60,151 bases of DNA from Rhizobium grahamii CCGE 502. Lineage in GTDB: Bacteria > Pseudomonadota > Alphaproteobacteria > Rhizobiales > Rhizobiaceae. Both the position numbers and the translations under genes were made by a program. Positions within the stretch are counted from its first letter, which is position 1. The number at the start of each line of letters is the position of its first letter. Positions 35,238-44,879 of the stretch are shown in pieces. The stretch lies in the NCBI RefSeq assembly GCF_000298315.2, contig NZ_AEYE02000007.1, positions 1-60,151 on the forward strand, in the 5' to 3' direction. A model generated the notes under the pieces. It was not told the DNA's origin, searched no databases, and saw nothing but the letters and a program-made list of their open reading frames with translations.

Positions 35238-36911
35238 CTATCCGGTAATCGCTCCTTCGTTAGCCGGTCTGGCGAGCGCTGCAAATTTTGCGAGCACCCC
35301 TTTGGTGTACCTGGGATTGGGTTGTCTCCAAAGCGCGCGCCGTCGCGCGATTTCCTCCTCGTCCACCTCAAGCTGAAGCAGCTTGCGACGCGCGTCGATG
35401 GTAATCATGTCGCCCTCTTGAACAAGCGCGATTGTCCCTCCGACAAATGCCTCAGGTGTAACGTGGCCAACGACCATTCCCCAGGTCCCACCCGAGAACC
35501 GGCCGTCGGTGATAAGGCCCACGCTGTCGCCAAGTCCACGACCGATGATCGCAGATGTCGGAGCGAGCATTTCAGGCATGCCGGGGCCGCCCTTCGGGCC
35601 GAGATAGCGCAAAACCAATATGTCGCCCGGCCGAATGTTGTCAGACAAAATGGCATCCATGGCCGATTGCTCATCTTCGAAAACACGCGCCGGGCCGGCA
35701 ATTGCAAGCTTTTTCAAACCACTGATCTTTGCGACCGCCCCATCCTCGGCCAGATTGCCTTTGAGGATTGCAAGATGGCCCTCGCTATAAAGCGGGGCAT
35801 TCAAGGTTCGAATGACAGATTGGTCCGCACGAGGTTGATCTGCCAACCCTTTGAGTTCTTCGGCAATAGTGCGGCCGGTGACGGTGAGACAATCGCCGTG
35901 CAATAGGCCCGCATTGAGTAGCAGCTTCAGCACCTGAGGAATGCCTCCGGCTTGATGGAGATCAACCGCCATGTATTTTCCGGACGGTTTGAGATCGCAG
36001 ATGACCGGTACTTTCCTGCGTATCCGCTCGAAATCGTCGAGGGACCATTCGACTTCTGCTGCGTGCGCGATCGCGAGATAGTGGAGGACGGCATTGGTCG
36101 AGCCGCCTGTAGCCATGATCAGGGCGACCGCATTTTCGATAGCTTTGCGCGTAACGATATCGCGAGGTTTGATGCCTTTTTTGACGGCCTCGACCAGCAC
36201 GCTCGCAGATAGAGACGCGCTATCGATCTTCTCCTGGTCGGTGTTTGCCATGTTGGAAGAATAGAGTAGCGACATACCCAGCGCCTCGAACGACGAACTC
36301 ATGGTGTTCGCCGTGTACATTCCACCGCACGAACCAGTTGAGGGGCAGGCGTTGCGTTCGATCCCGACAAAATCTTCCTCGCTCATGTTTCCCGCCATGA
36401 ACGCGCCTACGGCCTCAAAGGAGGAAACAATGGATAGCTCTTGCCCCTTCCATCTACCCGGTTTGATCGTCCCGCCGTAAACATAAATTGCAGGAACGTT
36501 TGCTCGAAGGATGCCGATCATCCCACCCGGCATATTCTTGTCGCAACCGCCGATGACGAGGACCCCGTCCATCCATTGCCCCTGGACCGCCGTCTCGATG
36601 CAATCTGCGATCACTTCGCGGGAAACCAAGGAGTATTTCATGCCCTCAGTGCCCATGGACATTCCATCAGATATCGTCGGCGTTCCGAAGACTTGAGGGT
36701 TGGCACCTGCCGCCTTGATCGATGCGATCGCCGCATCCGCCAGCGGCTGTAGTCCTGCGTTGCAGGGCGTGATCGTCGAGTGCCCGTTTGCAATGCCGAT
36801 CATTGGCTTGTCGAAATCCGCTTTCTCATAACCGAGCGCGTAATACATCGCGCGATTGGGCGAGCGCGCCACCCCCTCGGTAATATGCTTTGACCTGTCG
36901 TTAAAGGGCAT
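35238..36911 (-). CDS. ilvD: Dihydroxy-acid dehydratase
   Basis: This 557-residue iron-sulfur enzyme makes the keto acids of valine and isoleucine synthesis. Cluster cysteines are in GGCDKNMPG and [16 protein letters not shown]. It is the short, Actinobacteria/plant-like form rather than the 610-residue enterobacterial form. GC is lower than in neighbours (32 of 60 bases in one line counted, 36001-36060), which suggests transfer or a secondary paralogue. A ribosome binding site (GGAGTG) precedes the ATG. Confidence 0.93.
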   Translation of the reverse strand: MPFNDRSKHITEGVARSPNRAMYYALGYEKADFDKPMIGIANGHSTITPCNAGLQPLADAAIASIKAAGANPQVFGTPTISDGMSMGTEGMKYSLVSREVIADCIETAVQGQWMDGVLVIGGCDKNMPGGMIGILRANVPAIYVYGGTIKPGRWKGQELSIVSSFEAVGAFMAGNMSEEDFVGIERNACPSTGSCGGMYTANTMSSSFEALGMSLLYSSNMANTDQEKIDSASLSASVLVEAVKKGIKPRDIVTRKAIENAVALIMATGGSTNAVLHYLAIAHAAEVEWSLDDFERIRRKVPVICDLKPSGKYMAVDLHQAGGIPQVLKLLLNAGLLHGDCLTVTGRTIAEELKGLADQPRADQSVIRTLNAPLYSEGHLAILKGNLAEDGAVAKISGLKKLAIAGPARVFEDEQSAMDAILSDNIRPGDILVLRYLGPKGGPGMPEMLAPTSAIIGRGLGDSVGLITDGRFSGGTWGMVVGHVTPEAFVGGTIALVQEGDMITIDARRKLLQLEVDEEEIARRRALWRQPNPRYTKGVLAKFAALARPANEGAITG

Positions 36912-37030
36912 CGCACTCCTCCGGCTTCGGTTTGGAGAGGGGACTAAATGAAGTCATACCATAGATCGCGGGAAGCCGTTTTTCTTTCGGCTGTCCGAAG
37001 GATTGAAATGGACAAGCAGCAGCCGATACC

Positions 37031-37594
37031 TCAGGGCCGCACAGAACCAAAGGCAGCCATCACGGTTCTGGTCTCTCCGCACTTCGACAGGATATCGTCG
37101 ATAACGGAGGCGAGCGGCGCAGTGGCGTCAATGGCCGTCGCGTTTCTGGGAACGTCTTCTTTCGTCGCATGCAGTCGCATGATCACCTCTTGTTCCGCGG
37201 ACTTTGCGCCAAACTCGTCTTCGGGTCTGCCGGCGAGCCGCCTCTTCAGCGTGTCCAAATCGACGTCGAGAACGAAAACTTCGTCAAACAGGTCGATGAA
37301 ATGATGAAAATTCCTCGAACCGCCGCAGAAGAAAGAGATCGGGTGGCTTTGATCGGCCACCAAAGATTTGACTTTGTCGATGTCCCAAAGATGGTGCTTG
37401 TGGCCGAAGGCGACATCCAGAACGTTCTGCCTATGCGCTGAGCCATCCAGTGGTTCACCCGTCTCAGGGTCGCCTTGATATGCGAGTTCACGATCACCGT
37501 GAATGACATGATAACCGCGCTGCTGCAGTCCGGTGGCGATTGAGGTCTTGCCAGTGCCGGACACGCCTTCGATCAAAAAGTTCCTGATACCCAT
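37031..37594 (-). CDS. P-loop nucleotide kinase-like protein
   Basis: This 187-residue protein has Walker A GVSGTGKTS (residues 10-18) and a lid-like segment LKRRLAGRPEDEFG. The layout suits small-molecule or nucleoside kinases of the shikimate-kinase-like group. Substrate unknown. The ATG at 37594 places the P-loop at the usual distance; the frame could start 13 codons earlier. GC is also lower here than in the flanks. Confidence 0.75.
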   Translation of the reverse strand: MGIRNFLIEGVSGTGKTSIATGLQQRGYHVIHGDRELAYQGDPETGEPLDGSAHRQNVLDVAFGHKHHLWDIDKVKSLVADQSHPISFFCGGSRNFHHFIDLFDEVFVLDVDLDTLKRRLAGRPEDEFGAKSAEQEVIMRLHATKEDVPRNATAIDATAPLASVIDDILSKCGETRTVMAAFGSVRP

Positions 37595-37875
37595 TCGGTC
37601 TCGCTCGATGAACCACCTGCCCGTGGACATCACTTAGCACGCAGAGGCACCGTTTTCTAATGGGCTGCCCAAAGCCCCGTATCAAGCGAAGACACACTCG
37701 ATTTGGCCAAGTGGGCCGAAGTCGGCTGCGAGGTGCTGGCCCAAAATCTCATAGTGGCGCTGCCACTGAACGCGACGCTTATGCGACACTTATTTTTGGC
37801 GGTTCGTCACCGTATCGATTTCATACGCCGGGCCATGCAACGCTCATTCCATTGATTTGTCTGATGGAGGCAGGA

Positions 37876-38037
37876 ATGTTCGGTCGATACGTCCATTATC
37901 TTGCAAAAGAGCGTGACATCATTCCCGGACTCTATCAGAGGCGGCAGGTCGGTCCGCAATTTCGTCAGGTCCTCGTGGCCACCGGGGTGGTCCTGGTGGC
38001 GCTGCTTGGATTGATCGCCGCACGTCTTGTCGCATAA
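37876..38037 (+). CDS. Small single-span membrane protein
   Basis: This 53-residue protein has a basic N-terminus (MFGRYVHYLAKERDI) and one C-terminal membrane helix (VLVATGVVLVALLGLIAARLVA). GGAGG lies 5 bases before the ATG; an ATG 4 codons earlier is also possible. Function unknown. Confidence 0.5.
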   Translation: MFGRYVHYLAKERDIIPGLYQRRQVGPQFRQVLVATGVVLVALLGLIAARLVA

Positions 38038-38104
38038 GCCGGTATCCTCGCCAGTCCATCCGGGGCGTGATCATGATGACAGAGTCGATGGCCGCTTTGG
38101 GGGC

Positions 38105-38422
38105 TTATCGTCTTCCACTGATGCGTCGCATATCGACAACGCGCCCATCGTGTTGCCGCACGGCAATCTCGAAGCGGCTACCGCCTCTCCAGGCACGATA
38201 GACGAAGAAACGACTGCGGCAGTCGATCCGCCTGACATCTCTAAAACCGCGGTTGCGGAGCAGCCTCTCGCCCTCACTGCAGGTAATTCCCCTGCCTCTA
38301 TTGAGATTGGTGCCAATGTTGATGGTGATATTGGTCTGTGCGCTTGCTTCGGTCGGCACGGATATTGTTGGGGCGCAGAGGCCGAAAGCCAGCGCAAGTG
38401 ACAGGAACAGCGATCTAGGCAA
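38105..38422 (-). CDS. Small secreted protein, unknown function
   Basis: This 105-residue protein has a signal peptide (SLFLSLALAFGLCAPTISVPTEASA). The mature part is basic with a Cys pair (TCSEGERLLRNRGFRDVRRIDCRS). The start is TTG, set by GGGGAGGA just upstream. Its start faces the HdeA-like gene. Confidence 0.7.
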   Translation of the reverse strand: MPRSLFLSLALAFGLCAPTISVPTEASAQTNITINIGTNLNRGRGITCSEGERLLRNRGFRDVRRIDCRSRFFVYRAWRGGSRFEIAVRQHDGRVVDMRRISGRR

Positions 38423-38608
38423 GGCATCCTCCCCTTACACAGCGTGCTCCGACGCACGACGCTCGTTTTTCCCGGTGAACTGTACAACCGTGGCGGTCGC
38501 AGCGGTAGAAGCGAAAGCGGACATCATGCGCGATTGGGTTTTCAATTTCTGCTAGACTGTCTGGGCCGCGTGTTGTTACGGCGCAAGTTAACCGAGGGAG
38601 GGAAATCG

Positions 38609-38878
38609 ATGGTTGGCCGCCTTCCACTTTCGTTGGTCTTCGCCACCGCCGCTTTGCCAACTCTTGGCGCCGTCGCGATCGATCCGACCACGGTGACCTG
38701 CAAGGATTATAATGCAGCCAGCCACGACGGCATGGTCGAGATTGGTTCCACGGTGCGCCAGGCGCTAAAGGACGATCCCAAGCTGGGCAAACTCAGCCAG
38801 GGCAATCTGCTCGTGGCAATCAATAACGCCTGCGAGGCCCACAAAGACGCAAAGCTGATTGACGCCCTGCATATGTGA
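38609..38878 (+). CDS. HdeA-like periplasmic acid-stress chaperone
   Basis: This 89-residue protein has a signal peptide (to about residue 22) and the HdeA-type core with two cysteines (Cys31 in VTCKDY, Cys75 in NNACEAH), as in the E. coli acid chaperone. GAGGGAGGGAAA lies upstream of the ATG. Its stop overlaps the next gene by 4 bases (GTGA). Confidence 0.8.
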   Translation: MVGRLPLSLVFATAALPTLGAVAIDPTTVTCKDYNAASHDGMVEIGSTVRQALKDDPKLGKLSQGNLLVAINNACEAHKDAKLIDALHM

Positions 38879-40266
38879 CTGTCTCGACGACCAACCGGCC
38901 TTGGTGGATGTTGGAAAAGACCATGGTAGACACGCTATTCAGTCACCGCATTGCCGCAAGTCTTCGGCTGGCGCTCGCGGGACTCGTCGTATTCAGCGGC
39001 TCCCCGTCGGCAGGGCTCGCGGACCAGACCGACATGCGGGATGTCATTGTTCGCGAGTTCGAGGCGTTCGACCCCAACTATCGAGAGCGTCGTCAGCACT
39101 ATGCGGAGCGTCTCGAAGCGCTCGCCGCCGGGATCGCCGCCGAACAAGCCGCCGGCAATACGCTGCAATGCTCGGAACAGCTCTATCTCGAGGCAAAATG
39201 GCTGCTTGGCTACACGGCAAACTGGAAGGCGCTGGAGGACAAGCTGGATCGCATAGAGCGGAGCCTGAAGGATAAGGATCAGAAGTTTGCCAGCGAGCAA
39301 TCGGCGGTCGATGGCTTCTGGGGGCTTTGCTACGAGCAATGGTTTATGCGATTGGGGGCGACAGCGGCGGCGATCGGCCTTCTTACAAGCCAAGGGGAGC
39401 CGCCCCACTACCGTCTGCGCCCGAGGCTCCGCACCGGCCGGGAACTCATCAATTATCTGCAGAGCCTGCTCATCTCGGACATCGAAAACACGGGTGTCGA
39501 CAACCGTGGTGAACTAAGCAGCGTAATGACCAGTTATTCAACGGCAGCCTACAAACTTGATCTGCAGGATATTCTTACCGGCTACGTAGCACTCGACGAA
39601 AGCATCGCCTGGGATGAACTGCGCGAAGCTGCCTGGTTTTTCATCCACGGCGCACAGGATACCGAAACGGGCTATTGGGGCGCCTGGTACGTGATCGATG
39701 GCAAGATACGCAAGACCGCCGATCTCAGCATGACATTTCATGTCGTGCGCTACAGCAAGGGCGACGTGGAGCATTGGCCGCAAATCATCAAGACGACGCT
39801 TGCCATCAAAGACGATCCATATCCTTTCGGGTGGCGCAGCGGCGGGAAGTTTACCAACCACAACCTCTATGATGTGGCTTCGATCTTCAAGTTCGGCTGG
39901 CCGTACATGAGCGAGGAAGAGCGCGGGATGGCCCGCGAGGAAATTCGCCAGATGTTGCGCTGGTCACTCGAGAACACTCTGAACGCAGACGGCACATATC
40001 GGCATGACCCCGGCTACGGGGACTCTTATGCGGACGAATATTATTTCGGCGTGTCGCTGCTCGATGTTCTAGGCTACTGGAAGCCTGCGGAAAGGTTCTG
40101 GACCGACGATCCGCTTGAGCCGGCTCTGACCGGTCGCGCCGACTGCTGCCTCATCAAGCAACGCGTCAACGCATATCGCTTTCAAGGCTGGGCCGGTGCG
40201 GGCGCTTTGGAGAAGCTCGAGAGGAGTTGTAGCGTGTGCCCTGCTGAAGCGGCAACGCAACCCTAA
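38875..40266 (+). CDS. Secreted alpha/alpha-toroid-like protein, unknown function
   Basis: This 463-residue frame begins with GTG overlapping the HdeA-like stop. A signal peptide starts near residue 17 (VDTLFSHRIAASLRLALAGLVVFSG), so the true start may be 38923. The mature part is mostly helical with aromatic motifs such as TETGYWGAWYV and HNLYDVASIFKFGWPYMS, which recall alpha/alpha toroids of terpene cyclases or glycan-degrading enzymes. The likeness is weak. No catalytic residues can be named. Coupled translation with the HdeA-like gene suggests a joint envelope role. Confidence 0.75.
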   Translation: MTVSTTNRPWWMLEKTMVDTLFSHRIAASLRLALAGLVVFSGSPSAGLADQTDMRDVIVREFEAFDPNYRERRQHYAERLEALAAGIAAEQAAGNTLQCSEQLYLEAKWLLGYTANWKALEDKLDRIERSLKDKDQKFASEQSAVDGFWGLCYEQWFMRLGATAAAIGLLTSQGEPPHYRLRPRLRTGRELINYLQSLLISDIENTGVDNRGELSSVMTSYSTAAYKLDLQDILTGYVALDESIAWDELREAAWFFIHGAQDTETGYWGAWYVIDGKIRKTADLSMTFHVVRYSKGDVEHWPQIIKTTLAIKDDPYPFGWRSGGKFTNHNLYDVASIFKFGWPYMSEEERGMAREEIRQMLRWSLENTLNADGTYRHDPGYGDSYADEYYFGVSLLDVLGYWKPAERFWTDDPLEPALTGRADCCLIKQRVNAYRFQGWAGAGALEKLERSCSVCPAEAATQP

Positions 40267-40365
40267 GCTACCGACGTCAGTCAAGCCGTGCTGCGAGCCT
40301 TAACCAGCAATTCTCTCAGCCCCTGCTGACTTGCCGGCAGCTCCGCGCAGCTTTCTAGCTCGCCC

Positions 40366-41166
40366 CTATTTGGTCTTCCTAGCGGTCGCGGCGGCCGGCG
40401 TAACGAGCGCGAAGTCCTTCATCTCGTCGGGTGAGAAATAGTAGAGCCGGTCGGGCGGCGTTTCCATCGCGTGAATCCAGAGGCCGGGCTTGATTCCCAT
40501 GTCGTCGAGATGACGGGTGACGTCAGCGGTGGTGCGCTGCGCTTCCGACATGGCACGTTCCGGTGACAGCTTCTCGCTGGTACCGTTGAAAATCTGATGC
40601 ACGCCGATGACGGCGTCCTTCTCCGCCATCCGCACGACACCGCCCGCCATGACGATCGGGCAGGAGGAGACGCAAAGCGCGCCGCCGGCTACGGTGGTTG
40701 CGATTTTCCGTTCCCGGATAACCGTGGAGATGGCGATCGCGTCGCCGATCGATCCGCCCGGTGAGTCGAGCGAAATTGTTTTGACATACTCGCCACGAGC
40801 TTTGATCTCCGCCTCGAAACGCGCGGCCGCGCCCGGTTCGATCGTGCCTTGCGCGAGCAGGACGCCGTCAGGCTGCAGTTCGAAGCGGATCGCCTTCTTG
40901 AGGAGCTCGGGGTCAGTCGTGACCTCGGCTGGTGCGCTTTGCGGCTTGCCCTCGGTGAGAGCGGGCGGAAGCATGGGGAGGGCGCCGGGCATCGCGGGAT
41001 CGAAGGCCGGCGTGTCGGTGTTGGCGGCGCTGATTTCATGCCAGTCGATGACCACGAAGATTGCGGCCATCGTCAGCAGCGCGTGGAAGGCATGCCGCAT
41101 CAGCCTGCCGTCATCGGCGGAGAGCACGTAGTTCTTCAACTTCTGCCCCGCCGTTTCCAGTCTCAT
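40366..41166 (-). CDS. Membrane-anchored ClpP-like periplasmic protease
   Basis: This 266-residue protein has one membrane anchor (about 29-41), a proline-rich linker and a ClpP/crotonase-fold domain. DSPGGSIGDA (134-143) matches the ClpP oxyanion motif. The likely nucleophile is Ser168 in CVSSCP, and His190 is the likely partner. Its start overlaps the end of the next upstream gene (ATGA). Substrate unknown. Confidence 0.82.
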   Translation of the reverse strand: MRLETAGQKLKNYVLSADDGRLMRHAFHALLTMAAIFVVIDWHEISAANTDTPAFDPAMPGALPMLPPALTEGKPQSAPAEVTTDPELLKKAIRFELQPDGVLLAQGTIEPGAAARFEAEIKARGEYVKTISLDSPGGSIGDAIAISTVIRERKIATTVAGGALCVSSCPIVMAGGVVRMAEKDAVIGVHQIFNGTSEKLSPERAMSEAQRTTADVTRHLDDMGIKPGLWIHAMETPPDRLYYFSPDEMKDFALVTPAAATARKTK

Positions 41167-42464
41167 GCGGGCGGTCCCTTGCGCGGCCCCTTGCCCGACA
41201 GGTCGAAGTTCGCGACGTTCGACTGATCCGCTGTTTCGGTGTGCTCCGCCGCCTCTACGGCGGTCTGGAGGTCGACCCCGTGGCGCTGGATTTCACGCTG
41301 CACTTCCAATGCCTGCAGCAGCTCGGCAGCGGTGAACCGGTCAGCGAAGGGGAGGCGCTGTTCCTGGCGGCGCAGCGTCGAATGGACGATCGACAGCATG
41401 AAGATCAGCACCGCCGGCAGGATGTCGATCGAGATGGCGCCGGCCCAACTCGGAATGAAATCGCCGGCATAACGCAGCACGGCCTCCGCCGAGGAGAGTG
41501 GCACGAACCGCCGCTCGGCCACCGGCTTGCGTTCGAGGATCTGATCGGCCGCCTGCGAGAGCACCTTGGACTGCGCCGCGACGGAGGATCGGATCGTTTC
41601 CATCACCTGGTCCTGGCGTGTCGCGAGGTCCGCCTCACGTCCGTCCGCAACCGGCGCGATGAAGCCAAGCGACAGGTCTTCCGCCGCACGCTTGACCGAC
41701 GGCGCGATCGAGGTTTGCTCCAGCGAGGTGATGACGCCGGAAAGCCCAACGACTTCGGCCGCGAACTGGTCGGCACGCGGGTTGATCGCACCCGGCGCCG
41801 ACACCAGCGTCCGCATTGTTTCGAGATGCTTGCGACCTTCGTCGAACAGCGTCGTCACCCGCTCGCGCGAGGCGTTGATGCCGTTTTCCAGCTCGGTCAG
41901 CTGCGAGGCCATCTGCGACAGAAGCTGCACGACACTGCCGGCGCCTGTCGTTCCGGTCAGTGCACCGGTTTCCCGCTCCTGATCGGCAAGCCGCTGAAAC
42001 CGCTCCTGCGTGCGCTGGATGTCGGGCAGCAGGCTCTGGGCGGCAAGCGCGTTCTGATGCGCCTGGTCGAGATCGGCGGTGTAATCTTCCAGCGTTTCGG
42101 CGAGATGCTGTTCGAGTGCCGCGGAGCCGGCCAGTGCGGCGGCGTTCAGCCAGCTCGACATGGCGATGATCATCGCGCAGCCGAGCGCCATGACGCCGAG
42201 CATTGCCGCACGACCTCCGGTGCCGGTCACATGCGGATAAAAGCGAGCCATGTAGGTCCAGAAGGCGTAGATCGCCACCGACACGGCGCTGGAATAGATA
42301 AGCGCCGCAAAAAAGACGGCCGTTGCCGATCCGTCGAGGATGCTTCGCACGCCGAGATAGGTGTAAACGCCGGAGGCAAGCGCCAGGATCGCCAACGCGA
42401 AGCGTGTCATGGTCTCGACGGCCTCGATGCCATCCTGCAAGCGATGCGACGTGCCGAGCGCCAT
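41163..42464 (-). CDS. Polytopic membrane protein with a coiled-coil domain
   Basis: This 433-residue protein has about three N-terminal membrane helices (20-105), a central helical domain rich in Gln, Glu and Ala (about 110-330), and a further membrane helix near 355 before a charged tail. AGGAGGAG lies 4 bases before the ATG at 42464. It overlaps the ClpP-like protease gene, so the two proteins probably work together. A RIME-like repeat lies 17 bp upstream of the start. Confidence 0.8.
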   Translation of the reverse strand: MALGTSHRLQDGIEAVETMTRFALAILALASGVYTYLGVRSILDGSATAVFFAALIYSSAVSVAIYAFWTYMARFYPHVTGTGGRAAMLGVMALGCAMIIAMSSWLNAAALAGSAALEQHLAETLEDYTADLDQAHQNALAAQSLLPDIQRTQERFQRLADQERETGALTGTTGAGSVVQLLSQMASQLTELENGINASRERVTTLFDEGRKHLETMRTLVSAPGAINPRADQFAAEVVGLSGVITSLEQTSIAPSVKRAAEDLSLGFIAPVADGREADLATRQDQVMETIRSSVAAQSKVLSQAADQILERKPVAERRFVPLSSAEAVLRYAGDFIPSWAGAISIDILPAVLIFMLSIVHSTLRRQEQRLPFADRFTAAELLQALEVQREIQRHGVDLQTAVEAAEHTETADQSNVANFDLSGKGPRKGPPA

Positions 42465-42480
42465 GGTCTCCTCCTGGCCA

Positions 42481-42584
42481 ATGCATGTCTGCCAAAAGCG
42501 TGAGCCGCTTCGAGGCGAGGACATGCATAAGAACAAAGACCTAAGGCAGGTCGCGCAAGTCTTTGTTCACGCGATCCGCCTTAG
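42481..42584. repeat. RIME-like mosaic element with two large palindromes
   Basis: ATGCATGTC (42481-42489) pairs perfectly with GACATGCAT (42520-42528). AACAAAGAC (42532-42540) pairs perfectly with GTCTTTGTT (42559-42567). A third pair, CTAAGGC...TCGCG (42541-42555) with CGCGA...GCCTTAG (42570-42584), matches at 13 of 15 positions and competes with the second. Size and layout match the roughly 108-bp rhizobial RIME elements known from intergenic regions. Assignment by memory, not by search. Confidence 0.55.
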
Positions 42585-42657
42585 CTCCTTAAGAAACCGA
42601 TACAATACAGACAAAAGCAAGACTTGGCATCAGGCCGTGGACTGACGCCGTCAGGCC

Positions 42658-44139
42658 TCATTCGGCGGGATCGGTCGATGGAGCACGCAGCGACTTCTCG
42701 GAGATGTCGATCATCGGTGTGAAGCTCGCCGCCGGCATGCGGACCTCGTCGTGTTCATCGAGAGGGGTGGCGGGCACCAGGCCGCCGGCCCGCTCGCTAC
42801 GCGCGACCTCGAGTTGTCCGGTCAGAATGGCGCGCTCGGCGCGCAGCTGTCGGATCTCCGACTTGGCGATCTCAAGGCTGGTGCGCAGCTGGCCGATTTC
42901 GTAGCGATCAGAATCCATGCGCGTGTCGATGTCGCGGCGCAGCGCGTCGGCATCCCGGTCGCGGCGCACGCGCAGGCTCTCGGCCTCACGCAGCTTCAGG
43001 GTTAGCTCGTTTGCCTGAGTGGCGAGTTCGCGGCGGGCGGCCTCGCTCTCGGCGCCGGTCGTGCGGGCGCGCTGCAGTTCCTCTGCAAGCCGCTCGGAAC
43101 GGGAGAGGGACGTGGCGAGTTCGGACTTTACGCGCTTGAGATCGGCGCGTGCCGCCTGCAATTCCTCGTCCGTCATCTTGTTACGACCGTTCGCGGTGAT
43201 GAGAAGTTTTTCCACGAGTTCGGCCTTGGAGCCGATCGCCTCATGCTTCGTCGTCAGGTGCGCGATCTCGAGCGCCGAGGAGGCCTGTAGCGTCTCATGC
43301 TCGACTTCCAGTCTCTTGTGGCGCTCTTCGACGAGCGAAAGGTCCTGCTTCAGATTGGCAACGGCCATCTGCAGGTTGCGCACTTGCGCTTCCTGTTCGA
43401 TGAGGCTGGACTTCAAATGCGAGCGCTCTTCATTGAGACGCGCCATTTCGCGGGTCTGGACGCCGTTCTCGCGGCGCGAAGTTTCGATCAGCAGCTGGTG
43501 TGCCGTCGCTTCGTTGTCGAGCTTCTCACGGGTGGTCGAGAGTTCGCGGCTGCGCTGGTCGAGCTCGGTCTGGGCGCGCTTCAGCAGCGTCGAGGCTTCG
43601 TCGAACTGGATCGCGCGATCCGTCAGCTCGCGCTCGGCGTCAAGCAGCCGGTTTTCGATGATCGTGAATTCTTCGCGAGCGACCTGATGCACGCCCTGCA
43701 GCTTCGTCAGCTCGTCGCGAAACGCCTCGATCTCGGAGCGAAGCTGCGTGTTGTCGGCACGAAAATCCTTGTTTTCGGCGCTGAGGCGAAGGTTGTCCTG
43801 GTCGGCCTTCTGGCGCGCGTTGCTTTCGTAGTCGAGAAGCGAGCTGATGCGCGCGCATTCGGCGCGGAGCGCGCCGGTTTCGTTCAGCGACTGGCTGTGG
43901 GTGCCGAGCAGCGAGGAAACGCGTTCCTGCAGCGATGAGAGGCTCGACATGAGGTCCTCCGACGTCCGCTGGTTTTCTTCCAGCGCCGAGCCGAAGGCAG
44001 CAAAGTCGTTGACATCAGGGATGGCGTAGCGCAGCGGCTCATCGGCCGGGCGCTCATCGGTAATTGATGCGGGTCGGTATCCTGTTGTCGACAGCGATTT
44101 GCCGCCATCTTCTGCGCGACGAAAAAAGTTCATGACCAT
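42658..44139 (-). CDS. Long coiled-coil protein
   Basis: This 493-residue protein is almost all coiled-coil (about 45-455), rich in Glu, Arg, Leu and Gln, with a short N-terminal head (NFFRRAEDGGKSL) and a proline-rich tail. No signal peptide or membrane segment. Such proteins can act as cytoskeletal or scaffold elements, and the shape recalls crescentin-like filaments, but homology is not shown. The start may be ATG at 44139 or 44133, after GGGGC. Confidence 0.8.
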   Translation of the reverse strand: MVMNFFRRAEDGGKSLSTTGYRPASITDERPADEPLRYAIPDVNDFAAFGSALEENQRTSEDLMSSLSSLQERVSSLLGTHSQSLNETGALRAECARISSLLDYESNARQKADQDNLRLSAENKDFRADNTQLRSEIEAFRDELTKLQGVHQVAREEFTIIENRLLDAERELTDRAIQFDEASTLLKRAQTELDQRSRELSTTREKLDNEATAHQLLIETSRRENGVQTREMARLNEERSHLKSSLIEQEAQVRNLQMAVANLKQDLSLVEERHKRLEVEHETLQASSALEIAHLTTKHEAIGSKAELVEKLLITANGRNKMTDEELQAARADLKRVKSELATSLSRSERLAEELQRARTTGAESEAARRELATQANELTLKLREAESLRVRRDRDADALRRDIDTRMDSDRYEIGQLRTSLEIAKSEIRQLRAERAILTGQLEVARSERAGGLVPATPLDEHDEVRMPAASFTPMIDISEKSLRAPSTDPAE

Positions 44140-44349
44140 GACTTGTGCCCCAAAAGTACTTGCCAAAAACGCCGGCGAAATATGGATTTCAGCTAATTAA
44201 GCGACCGATCGAAAATTGCCGTGAGTCCGTAAACGCATGCTCCGCGTGCATCTAGAAACGGCTATGTGTCGGTGTCAAAATACGCGGCATGACAATCAAC
44301 AGGTTTGACGGGCGGACCTGTGATGTTTGTGCAACAGGCAGATGGTGAC

Positions 44350-44679
44350 TTATTCTTCAGGCAGAATCCGCATCTCGTCCGTCTCAATTTCGCTGCCCAG
44401 TTCGACCTCTTTCGTCTGCTTGTCATAGACACAGAAATAGCTGACGAAGCCGTTCGCGCCCTTCGGTTTGCCGGTCACGAGCGCCATGCCGTAGTGCTCG
44501 CTGCCGAACGGATCGACAACGGCATGCGGAAACTCGATCGAGGCTCGCGCCGCCTGTTTGCACTTTCCTTCAACCTCGGTCGCGAACTGCTGCCAGACGT
44601 CGCCTGAGGAGGCGCGGGCGGTCCCCGCCGCAGCGATTGCGATGGCAAACATGCAAAAGCGGATTTTATTCCTCTGCAT
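44350..44679 (-). CDS. Small periplasmic protein, unknown function
   Basis: This 109-residue protein has a signal peptide (FCMFAIAIAAAGTARA). The mature part has two cysteines (EGKCKQAAR, SYFCVYDKQ) that could form a disulfide. No family recognised. It stands between the coiled-coil gene and sodB. Confidence 0.7.
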   Translation of the reverse strand: MQRNKIRFCMFAIAIAAAGTARASSGDVWQQFATEVEGKCKQAARASIEFPHAVVDPFGSEHYGMALVTGKPKGANGFVSYFCVYDKQTKEVELGSEIETDEMRILPEE

Positions 44680-44879
44680 CTGAAGAGCCCCGTCTTTCTG
44701 CTGTTGCGAAACGCGCCCATGATCAGCGATTTAGGGCTGCAAAGCCAAGTGCTTGGCGAAGGCAATTTTTCCTCTCCGCCCGTCTTTTTTGATATTTCGC
44801 CGGTTGCCTCTCCATGCTTGCGCTCCTATGTTCCGCCTCACCTGCCGATTACGCAAACTATTGCCAAAGGAGACCTGCA

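Noticed and set aside
42532-42584. H-type pseudoknot formed by the interleaved pairs in the RIME-like element
   Set aside because: The connecting loops would be 0, 3 and 2 bases, too short to span the stems. The pairings must be alternatives.
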